64,000 nt of DNA, from contig JACDOX010000052.1 in the NCBI GenBank assembly GCA_014549065.1, positions 1,255,603 to 1,319,602 on the forward strand. The letters run 5' to 3'. The first letter of the stretch is position 1, and each line of letters opens with the position of its first letter. Source of the stretch: Cardinalis cardinalis. Its lineage: Eukaryota; Chordata; Aves; Passeriformes; Cardinalidae. Shown piece by piece: positions 1 to 11,692 of the stretch. A program made the position numbers and the translations under genes. Under the pieces are notes generated by a model. It was given only the letters and a program-made list of their open reading frames with translations, was not told the DNA's origin and searched no databases.

Positions 1-1844
1 TCTATACTTGATTTCCAATATATTGAGAACAAAATGACTAGCTTGTTAACAGGTAAGGTGTCATTTTAACAGCTGGCTGAGTGTGTGGAAATCAAAACCA
101 TGCATGAACAACATATGTATTTACTGAGAGCATAAGTCCCATTAGAAAACATCCAAACATCTGCCTGTCCTAAGGTTATCAACCTATGGTTGAGGGGATG
201 TGCCATCTCTAATCTATTATTTTGACAGAGATGTTTGCATGAAAACTCATCCCTCAATCACTTAAAAAAAGTGAAAGAGTCCAACAAAGAGAAAATAGAT
301 AATAAATTAAATTTTTACTTTATAAAATTTCACTAACTAGGTGAAATGATTGGAGCCAAGGGCTTTAGCTTTCTGAAGATCAGTAATTTAGAGTTTTCAC
401 GGTAGCTTATAGGCTCTTTGCTGCAGACAACTGTAAGCTCAAGATATGTCTGCATTCCTCCTCCAAGGAGTTATGACCAACTTGTTTTCTGTCCATTTAA
501 AATGCTTTCAGCTATAACAAATAAGAAGCTTTTCTCAGTGGNCAAATGGCACAACATGTGGATTGGGGAGAGATTCTTGCCACAGGAAAGTTGCTACATT
601 TAAGGGTAAGTTTTTTTGTAGGCACTACAAGAATTATATCTAATAGTTTTTCTCTAACAAAACAGTCTCTATTACCATTGACCTCACCAAGATTTTTTCT
701 ATTTACTTTAATATAATTAAATAATAGCAGAGGAGGAGTCTTTCATTATCAATTCACAGTTATCTCCATTATAAATTGTGTTTCAAAAGAAAAAATATTT
801 CAGCAGAATTTATACATGTATAGATCTTAATGTTTTATTGATTAATATATTATATACATTTAATATATATTTAATATATATTAAGTATTATTAATATATT
901 ACTATATTTATCAGCATAGAATTTTGATTTCTTACATTATAATTAAGTCCTTGCAATTGTAAGAAAGCAAAATACCTACAAAAATTATTGTATGATATTT
1001 GCATAGTTATCTGCTTATTTGGTGTTATGTGCAAAATTTAAAACCTATCATTCTATAGCAGTTGTATTTTTCAATTCCTTACTTACAAATTCTGTACACA
1101 CTACACATAATGATAATGAATTATGAATGCAATAATGGCAGATGACATTATTATCCACTTGAGAGAACCAAACAAAAAACTACTTAAACTAGATATAACC
1201 TTTGTTGAATGTATTATAATAAAACANTTTTGAGGTAGTAATGATGAGGAAATTGTCTAAGGTACATCCTTTACAGCATGAATTGACAGTATTTGTACTT
1301 TACAGTGAAAATTAACATGAGCTTTCTAACTATTCTGGGTTTTGTTTATCATCAGTCCATAATATTATTCACTGAGAATCTATCAAGTTTAAAAGCAGAC
1401 CCCAAAATAATGATGAGTAATGAGCTAGTATTTAATAAATAGTTTCAAAAAACCCTTATAACATGCAGTTCATGTTAGCATGTGATACAGTCCATAAAAC
1501 GCAGTGAACATATTCCTGTTTATTCTAATGCAATTAATTATTAACTTTATTAGCTACAATTTAGCTGACTTTAGCTACATACAAGTTATGTTTGTAGGTG
1601 AGAAATATGACTGCCTTCACTAACATCTCCAATTCTCTGTGGTTAGGTGTAGCATTCTGCTAAAACCTTCCTATCTGACCCCTACATCTAGAATAGCAGC
1701 AGTTCAGTAGTTACTCTTGGAGATGCCGTTGACTATAAAAGTAATCTTGGACTAGACATCTAACTCTATCAAACAAATGACTTACAATGTAAACANGTAA
1801 TTATGTTAATCTACTCAAAAAGAGCGTTTTCCATCCTATGGTGG
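1..1844. other. AT-rich DNA without recognised gene
   Basis: I see no gene or known repeat here. The stretch at about 826-905 is almost pure A/T with repeated TTAATATAT-like words. All six frames are broken by stops at short intervals. Isolated single N bases occur, for example at 542 and 1227. Confidence 0.6.
826..905. repeat. AT-rich low-complexity tract
   Basis: The tract consists almost only of A and T, with imperfect repeats of a TTAATATAT-type word. It is simple sequence with no visible coding or regulatory signal. Confidence 0.7.
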
Positions 1845-2323
1845 AGAGGAGCATGGGGAAGTTAATATTGTGGAGGACGAGAGCAGGCAGATATTCCCTG
1901 ATAAACTGCTGCCCATGCCCACACTTGAGCAAATCTACGCTGAAGGATTGCAGTCCGTGGGAATGACTCATGTTAGAGCAGGCATGACAGAAGGAGTCAT
2001 GCCAGAGGGCTGCTGTTATCAACTGACCACCACTCCTCACTCCCACAGGAGCTGAAAATGAAGGATTGAAATTGAGGCTGGGGAAAAGGGAGTGGTGGGT
2101 GAAGGTGTCAAGTTTCTGTATTTTNTCCACACCATCCAATTTTAATTTTTATCGCCAATAAATCAATTTAATTTTCCCTGTGTTAATTCTGGCTTCCTGT
2201 AAGGGTAATTTGTAAGTGATTTCCCTGTCTTTATCATTACCCATGAGCCTTTCTATCTTATATTTCCTGTTGAGGAGTAGGGTGGGTGGGCATATGGCAG
2301 CCAGCAAAGATCAGCCTAATACA
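1845..2323 (+). mobile_element. ERV-L-type LTR fragment (3' part)
   Basis: This looks like the 3' part of a passerine ERV-L-like LTR. It carries the family's degenerate internal repeats (variants of a 'CTGCTGCCCATG...CACTTGAGCA' phrase, about 1905-2010), then a GGGAGTGGTGGGTGAAGG-like stretch, then an AATAAA polyadenylation signal at 2157-2162. The terminal part ends in CA at 2322-2323. The 5' part of the LTR is missing or too diverged to see, and no target-site duplication was found. The short open frames on both strands in this interval are chance readings of the LTR. Family assignment is from recognition by eye. Confidence 0.7.
2157..2162 (+). promoter_or_regulatory. Polyadenylation signal in LTR
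   Basis: AATAAA lies in the R-region part of the ERV-L-type LTR, about 160 bases before its CA end. This is the expected place for the element's own polyadenylation signal. Whether it still acts is unknown. Confidence 0.5.
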
Positions 2324-3754
2324 NTTCATTATTTATATGCTGGCCATATCAGTAAGTCATATATGTCACTATTTTTGCTAGTTCTACTTTATGTTTATAT
2401 CTTTTTAAATTCTGTAAAACTGTTTCACATATTAATTATCATTTTCTGTATGAAATCTAATAAAATACTCTAGGAAAATGCAAAATATATATGAAGTTTA
2501 TTTTCCTGGCTATTTAATAACAAACATCAATACTTCATTATTGCTTTATGAAATGACTTGTGAGCCCACTTGTTCAATGCAAAATGAAGTATTTTCTAGA
2601 TATGACTTTGAAGACANGATGCAGAAGCAGTGTTTCTTTTTCCCTTTCTTCACAAGAAATTAATTTTCTCTGCTTCACCTCTCTGTTTGACCTTCCTTAG
2701 ACTTTTTGTATGATATGGATCTAGGAAGCCACTGGATTTTGTGAATATTAATGAAGATAGCTCAGAATTTCTACCTCCTAAGAGACAAGAAAAAATATGC
2801 AGTACTATAGCTAACAAGTGTATTCCCATGGGGACTAAGAACTTGATTTAATTTATTTAATTGGAAAATTAAAGGAAATAAAAGTACAATTCCCATGGTT
2901 CAAGGACTTGGAATGCACTAATATTCTTTCTGAAAAATAAGAATTCTCATGATATAAACTAGATTTAAACATCATAAATTGTGGGTCTGTCTGCAATTCC
3001 ATTTACATGACAGTAAGGCTGGAATAATAAAATGAAAATCAGTACAATTGCTATTCAGTGTCCATTATCATATACAGTATGTAACTTGAACCTATGCAAA
3101 GCTTAAATTTCAGTGATGTTAGGAAAGCATATTTAGTCATTATTTTAATCACAGCACATCAATGCTACCTTTAAATAACTAAATAACTAAAAATATAAGT
3201 TCTAATAGTGTTCTTTTAAATGTTAATGTAATAAAGTATAAATGAAAATAATAAATTTGGAATTAATTTTGCAAACTTTTTAGTTAATCAGCTAATATCT
3301 GTCAGACTACTTATGTTGTACTATTAGTTGAGCTCTGATAAAAGGCTATATAGGATAGAGTTGTGCATATGTTTATATATTGAGTCATGGGCTGACAAGG
3401 CAACTTTCAAAAAGCTTGGGGTTTTTTTATTTACTACTAATGTTGCTACATCACTACTGGCAAAAGGTAGACAAGCTCAGGGCTTAAATTTTATCTGCAG
3501 GATCTGTATCAGAGATCACATATGACAAATGAGGATCTCTGTTTAGCACAATATCAGACTGAATTTGTGACATTATCTAAAAATTGAATCATTATTTAAA
3601 CTCTCTCTGTAGAATTTTAATGAAGAAATTTCTAGAAAACATGGCACTTGGTATTTTACCACTATTGTTTTTGGGTTTTTTTGGGAATGTTGCAGCCATT
3701 GATGTTCATCTGCCATGCAAATGTGAAAAATTGTTTGAAGTCCATTACCTAAGG
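2324..3754. other. AT-rich DNA without recognised gene
   Basis: No repeat family or coding pattern was recognised. Open frames such as 3584-3784 (+) are short and resemble no known protein. Confidence 0.55.
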
Positions 3755-4130
3755 GCAGCCTTGGCTGCAGTGAGCATGGAATGACAGTTCAAGATCTTTA
3801 GGGCAATAAGGAGAGGACACAGCAAGGTTGCTATCCTGGGTTTCAGGAGAGCAGAGTTTGGCCTCTACAGGGATCTGCTTGGCAGAATGCCATAGGACAG
3901 CCCTGGAATGGAAGAGGGGCCCAAGAAAGCAGGCTGATATTCAAAGATTGCCTCCTCTGCTTTCAGGAGTGATGCATCCCAACAAAGAGGAAGTCAGGCA
4001 AAAATGCCGAGAAGTCTGCATGGATCAACANGCTCTTCCTGGATAAACTCAAGCTGAAAAAGGAAGTCTACAGAGGGTGGAAGGAATGGCAGGTAGTCTT
4101 GGAGGAGTATAGGGAGATTTTTCAAGTAGA
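3755..4130 (+). mobile_element. CR1 LINE fragment, ORF2 linker region
   Basis: This is a decayed piece of CR1 ORF2 from between the endonuclease and reverse transcriptase domains. Read in the right frame, about 3968-4100 gives a CR1-like string: CIPTKRKSGKNA, then W-I-N, then LFLDKLKLKKEVYRGWKEW and LEEYRE. This matches the conserved CR1 'rkSGKnarrpaWmnkeLl.KLk.KkeayrgWk' region. Stops and frame changes break the upstream part, so it is a dead fragment. It ends shortly before an oppositely oriented CR1 piece at 4271. Basis: motif read from the sequence, family from general knowledge of CR1. Confidence 0.85.
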
Positions 4131-4270
4131 TATCAGTACAAAATCTCTCTACATATCTTCATCTGCATCATCCTAGTAATAGAAGTTCAGATTCTTTTTA
4201 ACTGCCTCCTTGCTGCTCAGAGCCTTTGGATGTACCACTATTTAGACAACAGTTCTTTTCTAGGATTTCT

Positions 4271-4983
4271 AGATCATAAAATCATGNAATGGTTTGGGTT
4301 GGAAGGGTAAATTTTAAAGATCATTAAGTTGCAACCACTCCACCATGGATGCAGTCAGTTGTGCACAGTGCTAGGGACGAGTGTTCCCAGGTATAGTACA
4401 ATGCAGTCAGAGACTCAGATATTACCAAAGGGTTGTCCTTGCTTTGGGGAGGAGAGAANAAGCATGTCAACTTGTTTCCAAGGTGCTCATATCCTCATCC
4501 TTTGCCCTAGAGGATTTCAAAAGCCAATTTATACTTTTTGGAGAANTGGAGGTGAAACTGTAGTCAAATAATCTGTTACTGCTGCCATAAATGGTAGTGT
4601 GTCAGCCACTTTGTTTGTGAATGAGAGACACTGAGAGTTATAAAGAGAGGGATTATAAAGACTGTGGGTCTTGTGCAAGGACAGAACAGAACTGTGACAC
4701 NTTAGCATTGCTCCATCCTCAAGCTGGCTGAGTGCAGCGATAATGGCCATCTGGCCTNTGTCTGAAAACCCAGCAACAGGCCACCACGCCCATGGAAATC
4801 TCTTTGCTGTGTATTTCATGGCATATCTTATGGCTGTAGGCCTCATTCCTAAAGCCNCCTCTAGGCAGTACTGGAAGGCTGCTGTAAGGTCTCCACAGAG
4901 CCTTCTCTTCTTCACCTTGAACAACCCCAATTCTCTCAGCCCCTCTTCATAGGAGAGGCGATCCAGTCCTCAGATCATCTTAA
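4271..4983 (-). mobile_element. CR1 LINE, 3' region, minus strand
   Basis: Both ends match the reverse complement of a CR1 3' region. The 3' terminus is at 4271-4345 (the 'ATGGTTTGGGTTGGAAGG' phrase followed by 'AAAGATCAT'). About 4855-4983 matches the more internal block ('AGTACTGGAAGGCTGC', 'GGTCTCCACAGAGCCTTCTC', 'CTTGAACAACCCCAATTCTC'). The spacing of the two ends is about that of one element, but the middle (about 4346-4850) is too diverged to align by eye and could contain other sequence. An open frame on the minus strand at 4529-4930 is a chance reading. No target-site duplication was seen, as is usual for CR1. Confidence 0.85.
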
Positions 4984-7074
4984 TTTTCTAGATTGGAAGT
5001 CTGAATGCAGGTGTTAATGTCACCTATTTTACTTTTCTTTCTGAAAAACACTCCCATCTCTTTAAGTTTCCACTGACTTACTTTCTTCACACTCATCCAA
5101 AAGAATATAGTTATTTGTGGTTAAAAATGAGAGATTTTTGCAGACATTATATGAAGTTCTCAGAAGTATTTTTCTATTAATTTATTCTACTAAAAAACCC
5201 CAATAAAACAGAAGCAGTTCTTGAGCTTTCTTGGAAAAAGAAAAGAACCTTTATTTAGTTAACTTTCTTGTTTGGGCTACCTAGTAAATACGTAAGAATT
5301 TGATGCCTAGAAAAAACATCAACCATGTAGAGGTACCTAAGTCATGTAGTAGATGTCAATAAAAGGAAAACACATGAAATTCTACGTTTCCACAGATCCT
5401 GAAATTTCTTTCTCAGTCTGAGAGCCACAGTAAAACTGTTGTTTAAATCATCAAATCTCTTCCAGCCTTTGACAATACAAATGGATACAAAGAATTAGTT
5501 TTGTTACTCTTTTCTATGACAGTGAATGAAATGGTGCCTACTGATATCATAGGCTACCTATTCTATTAACTCTTCCAGAGAACTGAGTAACTGGATATTG
5601 ACAGATTTGTCCTTAATTAGCNGATAGTGTAAAGTATAAAAAATAGCAGAAAATATTGCACTACTGACCCCTAAAAAATTAGAGAAAAGAAAAGAAACAT
5701 ACCATTTAAAGCTTGTAATATCCTAAGTATCATTATCTATTTGCCATAAGAATATGGACCTTTAACATTTACATCTCAATAATTAATAAGTGTTATTTCA
5801 GGAAATAGTAAAAATGTAGCTCATTCATTACCATCCATCCATTCTTTTGGTTTTACTTACAATATATTAGTGTGTAGTATACATATGGGGGAGGCAAGAG
5901 AGAAAGTTCAATGTTCCTTCTGATGTCAACTAGTAATTAAAGAAATCTGAGTGAACACTCAGCTACCCATAGGGATGCAAGGAAATGACTGAACATAGTT
6001 TAGGCAGAGGTTTGAGTATGTAATTTATTTATGAACTAATGCATTAATTCATGAGAATCTGGAGGTGGTATGGGGATTAGGGCTTTCTACTCTATAATCT
6101 TTCCCTGGGAAATGTATAGTTTAGTATTCTTAGCCAGCTGGTGATTGAAACACTCAGTCTGAAGCCAGATTGGTTTGCTTTTTTTGCTTACATGTACCTC
6201 TGAGCCAAATGTGAGGTACTGACATCAGTCTGTCATAATAGATCTGCAGAATGAGGATTCAGACAACCTTTTGAAAATGCTCTAGACTATAATTTACCCG
6301 AAGTAAACCCTTTTTTCTTTTTTTTTTCAAACACAGGTTAATCATTTATCTAACACTCATTTGAATAAAACCTGAAAATGTAAAAAGTGATGAGTCTTGA
6401 AATGTGTGAAAATGTAGCTAGCTGAAAAATGTCAAAGAATAAAGTCTATTTTTTGTTTTAAATATACACCCAAAAATGCTACAGACTTTTAGGAAGCTCT
6501 TTCTTCTCCTATGAGATCAATGTATAATAGCTTTATGTCTTTGGTTACTTGTCTTTTTCCTTTAACTAAACAACAAACCAAGGCACAAGAGACTGCATTT
6601 TTATAAAAATGAGGTAGAAAAAAAAAAAGCTAAATCATTATTCATGCTTGCTACAAGGTTATATTATAGCTCTTGATTTATAAGNACAGAAAAATACCCA
6701 AGGTTATTATTTTTAGACTTGTGTAGATGATAGTGGGTCCTTTTTTTTCTCATATGTGTGGGATTGTCAAATCAAATCAAATCATTGACAACTCTTTATG
6801 GATTGACTCCAAAACTAGAACTTTGAGAGAAAACACTTACTGAAGAGAATCCTTTAGTCAAGAAAAAGAGAAGAGAAGAGAAGAGAAAGCTCTTCTAAAT
6901 ATGAAATCCAAATTCTGTAACTGCTTCAGAAGAAAATAATGAAGACCACCACATCAGTACTCTATTTTTATAAATATGAATTTTAGCTATGCTGAGAAAA
7001 TACTGCTCAGGTTAGTGGACAGTGAGGTGAATGGAAAATCAACTCTTTGGCAGCACCTCCAGTGTTGTGAACAG
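4984..7074. other. AT-rich DNA, only simple repeats
   Basis: No gene or interspersed repeat was recognised. A short (AGAAG)n tract lies at about 6867-6888, and several poly-A or poly-T runs are present. At 6768-6788 the word AAATC is repeated three times in tandem. Confidence 0.55.
6867..6888 (+). repeat. (AGAAG)n short microsatellite
   Basis: About four copies of a five-base purine unit, in a purine-rich stretch that begins near 6861. Confidence 0.8.
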
Positions 7075-7235
7075 TTTCATAAAGTCCAGTTGGAGACAAG
7101 TAAATAGTGGTACATCCCAAGAGTGAGTACTGGGTCTGATACTGCTCAGCTCTTCAGTAGTGTCCTGGACATTGCAGCAGGGAGCATTCTCATCAAGTTT
7201 GCAGAAAATGCAAAACTGAGTGGCTGGAGGAGAAA
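7075..7235 (+). mobile_element. CR1 LINE fragment, reverse transcriptase catalytic region
   Basis: This short piece covers the CR1 reverse transcriptase palm. One frame gives GTSQE, a stop, then VLGL, a decayed form of the G-x-PQGSVLGP block. After a frameshift the next frame gives DIAAGSILIKFAENAKLSGW, which corresponds to the catalytic block around FADD, with the key aspartates changed to E and N. The frameshift, stop and catalytic changes mark it as dead. It stops near 7235, and the following 360 bases are not recognisably CR1. Confidence 0.85.
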
Positions 7236-7597
7236 TTTATCATCAGTGCTCTTCAGGAACTTCCTGGCCTGCTTACATTTGGCTGAGTCTTCCCTCCCTA
7301 AGATACTGTGTGTGTAGCGGCTTTAAAGGAATAAAAACCTCAGTGGGGAAGAGGTTAAGTCTGCTTGAACGCCCCCCTCCCTCTTCCATAATTGTGTAGG
7401 GGATAAAAAAAGAAAAACAAACTACAAATAAAAAATATCAGAATTGCAATTTACTAATGAANATAGCAATAAACACAGCAATAAAGAGAAAATTGTAAAC
7501 AAGAGGGTGTTGTTTAACCAAAAAAGGCACAAACAAAACAGGATGGCTTCTTATTGCCAGCCTATATACAATTTTTTAGCCACTAATATCTTCAAGT
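7236..7597. other. Unassigned spacer between CR1 pieces
   Basis: No feature was recognised. The stretch has an A-rich section at about 7405-7500 and a C-run at about 7372. Confidence 0.5.
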
Positions 7598-8020
7598 CCT
7601 CTGCAGGGCTGCTCTCCATGCACNTATTGCCCCACTGTACTTGTGCTTGGGCATGTCCTAACCCAGGTGAAGGATCTTGCGCTGCTTGGCCTTGCTAACT
7701 TCATGAGATTTGCATGAGCCTACCTATCTAGCCTGTCAAGGTACCTCTGGATGGTGTCACTTCCCCCCCTTCCCTCAGAGTAGCAACCTCACCACACAGG
7801 TTGGTGTAATCCACAGACTTGCTGAGGAGTGCACTGAATCCCACTGTCCATGTCCCTGACAAAAATTTAAGTAATTCTTGTCTCAGTCAGGCCTCTGAGG
7901 AACACCATGTGNCACTGACATCCTCCTAGATATCAAGCCACAGACTGCAACTCTTTTGAGTGCGACCATCCTGCCATTTCCTTGTCCACCAAGTGATCCA
8001 CCTGCCAAATCCACAAATGT
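7598..8020 (-). mobile_element. CR1 LINE fragment, reverse transcriptase region, minus strand
   Basis: The plus strand reads as the reverse complement of the CR1 reverse transcriptase C-terminal half ('ACCCAGGTGAAGGATCTTGC', 'AGCCTGTCAAGGTACCTCTG', 'GAATCCCACTGTCCATGTCC', 'GTGCGACCATCCTGCCATTT'). On the minus strand the last block encodes the W-x-x-x-KW-x-DGRTQ phrase in degenerate form. Frameshifts and stops are frequent. It lies between two plus-strand CR1 pieces, so at least one inversion or several separate insertions are needed. Confidence 0.85.
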
Positions 8021-8064
8021 AAGAAGCTAGTGAAAACCCTGACTTCAAACTTTGCAAAGGGATG

Positions 8065-8560
8065 GTAAGCTTGCATCGAAACCTGAGGTGACAGACTCAA
8101 CAGCTTATGAGGCAAAGGAGACTGAACCCTTGTCTCTGCTCATAGGAGAAGGAATCCTCCTCTTCCTCCAGAAGTGCCACTACATAATAGATAAGATGCC
8201 CTGGGGTTGCAGAATGAGAGTTAGCATCAGGCTAGAACCAAGAAAGACCAGCCATATAAAGCTGGTCTGACAACCACCTGCTTTACAACTACTGTCACCA
8301 CAACAGTATGTTAGTAGCTCTCTAACTGAAGGTTCCTTCCCAAGGGGCACCAAAGAGCCTATTGTTGCCCAGACAATACCTTTAGAGAAAATTAAAGCCT
8401 TCTGGGAGCTTACATATGTGATGTAACAGAAGATGCCAAGCCTGGTAAAGATTGCAGACTACCTNCCTTAGAACAGTTTATACTGTTCTAAGNAGAGTTG
8501 AATGATGCTGTAGTGAGACAATTCAGAAATATGAGAAGAAACTTTGCCTTCCTTGAAATG
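8065..8560 (+). mobile_element. CR1 LINE fragment, ORF1 with GDSL-like esterase domain
   Basis: This resembles the C-terminal half of avian CR1 ORF1. The plus strand has the leader-like text around 8110-8275 ('GATGCCCTGGGGTTGCAGAA', 'AGAAAGACCAGCCATATAAA'). From about 8303 a frame reads VSSSLTEGSFPRGTKEPI and then PSLVKIADY. This corresponds to the start of the esterase (GDSL/SGNH-like) domain that some CR1 and L2 ORF1 proteins carry. Here the GDSL-type serine motif is disrupted and stops interrupt the frame. A perfect 10-base inverted repeat sits at 8467-8492. Assignment to ORF1 is from memory of the family. Confidence 0.6.
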
Positions 8561-11500
8561 AATCTTTCCCCTTCCTTATCCAAAGAAAGCACACATAGTA
8601 TTTACAGTGTCAATCACATGGTAATTAGGGGACATCCAGAATTCAATAGTATGTGTTGAACTGTTGTGGATCAGCAACTAACAAATGTCACCCTTCAGAG
8701 TAGGCCTTTGACACATCTGCTAGCCTGCAGGAAGTTCTGCACAGACTTGTGGAAAGAGCTACTACACTGTTAGACAATTTGGCATGTCTTAGGTGCATTG
8801 AGCGATGGTGAATAGACAGTTAATTCAAATAGCTCTGTATATGGATTACAGCTGATATATATAGTCTACTTACACATATACTCGTCTGATCTGCCAGATT
8901 TTGTGCCATTTCTTTGCTGTTTCACTAACTTTATTTATGTCACCATCAAACCCACGGAAATCAAAGATCTTGTGACACAGCAACAGTTTAGTCCTCAGGG
9001 AGAAGTAAAATGATTTATAAAAACATCTCTATGTTATTACTGAATCTGGAAGAGAATCATATGCAGAACTTCAAACAGTCATTTTTAAAACTTGGATTAA
9101 ACTAAGATANTTCAATCTTTTTTCTGAATAAAAATGAAAGGAGCTGTATCATAGGATGGTGGGAATTTNAACAGTAAATATGGCATCTCTATAGGATTTA
9201 GAGCAGAATAGCTATTCTACCAAACTGGACTAGGGCTTTGAACTTTTGAGTAATGATCTGAAGTGCATAGAACACTTCAATTTAGAGGAATTTTCTCAAT
9301 GATAGGTTTTTGTACCAATTAAGTCTGTAGTGTCTCAGGCTGTTACTCCAGCAGTTTTCCCAATCACTGGTAATACAGTACTAGGGTTGTTTTGAACTTT
9401 TTTTTCTTTGCAATCTCTTTTCTCAGAGTTAATCCATTGGAGACTATGTTCAAGACACTTCCCAANAGCTTTAGTGTGGAATCATCATTAGACATATATC
9501 CTAGTGTTGATGTCTAGGAATAGGGATATTGTCACTGACACATGTGTTGCAAGCATTTAACTATAATTAAATAAGCACCCGACCAAGCTGTGTTCAGCTA
9601 TATTATAATGTGATTAAAGGCTTGCTCTCAGAAGTTAGGATCTGCTTGGCTAGTTTTAATTTCTAATCTTCTAAGAAAGGATTAACATTAAAAATTGGTC
9701 TCATTATTTCTCTGTTCCTTCATTTCAAGGCACAAATATTTAAAGATTAGAAAGCTTACTTTGTTATTGATGTTGCACGAGCTAATGTAGTATTTTCACA
9801 TAATAATTTTAAGATTCTAGTGTATTTTATATATCTCATTTACTGCTGCTATTCATATTTGTGAATTCTTAGGAATTTTTTTGCCACTAGGTGCAGGTCT
9901 GTCTTGCTTTCCGATCCACACAATAAAATTGATTGGATGTTCCATTCCTCTCCCTTTCTTTAATCTAATCTGTTTTCCTTATCTTAATCNGATAATTTAA
10001 AAATATTTCCAAGCACATGCATATGCACTAAAAGTTTGATTGTTGTTAATAAAAACAGTAATAAATTTTTGCCATACAGAAAAAAATCACAGAGATTATT
10101 TTATCCTAGTACATTTAAAATTGTTACTGATTATTAATTTATTCAAATGATATTTGATAGTTTAAATTTTAAAGATCTTAAATTATTTGATAATTGGGCA
10201 ATTTAGTTAATTAATTAACACTGCTAATGTTCCCCAAAGTTTAGGAAACAACTCATTCAAAGTTGATTTTCAGTTAAAATGAGNAAAGTTTTTGAGCAAA
10301 AAGTTATTTAATTGAGCATCTGTATTGCCAGGACAGAAGTTTAAAACCCTCTTTAACATTCACAAGACAGAATTCCAGTTCCAAGAGACATTACTTTAAG
10401 TACTATCCCTTGCCTAATGGAAACATGAAATAAAACTATGGGCTTATTTTTAAGGATTTGTGTAGAAGGAAATACATACACTATGCCTTCAGATAATTAA
10501 AGGGNGTTAAAAGTTTTCAAATTCATAGACTTTTTCATGAGCATTTAGCTTANGTTAGAAGAGCAAGATGAAAATTTACCTTGAAAAAGAATATTTTTTT
10601 CTGTTGTATTCACCGTAAACCTGCTTTCAGTGCCCCAGNGAAAGTTCTTGATGAAGGTGCAAGGGGTGTTGTATCTAAAAGTTTTGTTGAGTCAAGTTTT
10701 ATGTTCCTATCATCACCCTTTAATACATTTACTTTAAATGTTGGTCTTGTATTTACAAAATCTTTACACACACATTCTTTTCAAATAGCATTTAGTATAC
10801 CCGTGAGTAAAAAATATATTCATATTTAGTACAAATTCTAAGTACTTTAGGAGAATTCNTTTGGGAAACAGACTGATTTAAAATGTACTTCAACTTGAAA
10901 CTATGATTTCTGTACAGGCTATTCTGGAAGCACCATGGAAAGTAAAGCTTAAGAACAGGGCTAGCTTTATGCATATGATTAGAGAAACCAAAATTATCTT
11001 TCCCTTGGCACATCTGCAAAAGACAGGACTTAAAAAACAAACTCTTTCTGCAGGCTATTGAAATTAAGCACAGTGATCTCATACAAAGCGCAGTGCAGCT
11101 GGTATCGTGGGATGAAGACAGTTGAATCTTTTCTAATGGAAAAATGAAGTCAGACCAAGCTTGCCTCCCTTCTTTCACAGAATATAATTATGTAAACTAC
11201 AAAGCTCTATTACAGACAATGTTTATAATTTACAACTGTTTTCCCCTAAATTTTAAATAAAGCTTGTTAACAGTTGATGTCAAGCCGACATATTTCCTAC
11301 AGATGCCACAAACAATGAACAATCACAAATTTGTTTCTGTTGTTTCTTTCATAATTATTTCAAATTGTGGGATCCTGTAATAAAAATCAACATAATGAAC
11401 AAACACCATTGCATGTTGATAAACATCATAGTCTTTCAATTTCAAGACAAAAACGATGGCATAGTAAGTAGTTTAGAAATTAACGCATTTCTCTACAATC

Positions 11501-11645
11501 ATACACAGAATTTGATAATAAAATTTTCAAGTTCAGATAATTTTGTGTTATAGAATGTTTTCCTGCTCTGTTGTTTCACATAAAGTGTCTAGGGAGTTTG
11601 TGAATGTCTGCTTTATGATATAGAATGTAAGTCTTTTAAAAAAAG
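8561..11645. other. AT-rich DNA without recognised gene
   Basis: The first 200 bases may still hold very old CR1 sequence but I could not align it. The rest shows no known repeat and no coding pattern. Confidence 0.55.
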
Positions 11646-11686
11646 TGTATATATATATATATGTATTTATGTGTATATATATATAT
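11646..11686. repeat. (TA)n/(TATG)n microsatellite
   Basis: Two runs of alternating TA are separated by a short TATTTATGTG stretch. Confidence 0.85.
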
Positions 11687-11692
11687 CCCTCC

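Noticed and set aside
1801..2139. 112-codon minus-strand open frame
   Set aside because: It lies antisense across the ERV-L-type LTR fragment, a repeat that does not code in this direction.
4529..4930. 133-codon minus-strand open frame
   Set aside because: It overlaps the 3' region of a minus-strand CR1 and contains several N bases. The CR1 3' untranslated part does not encode protein.
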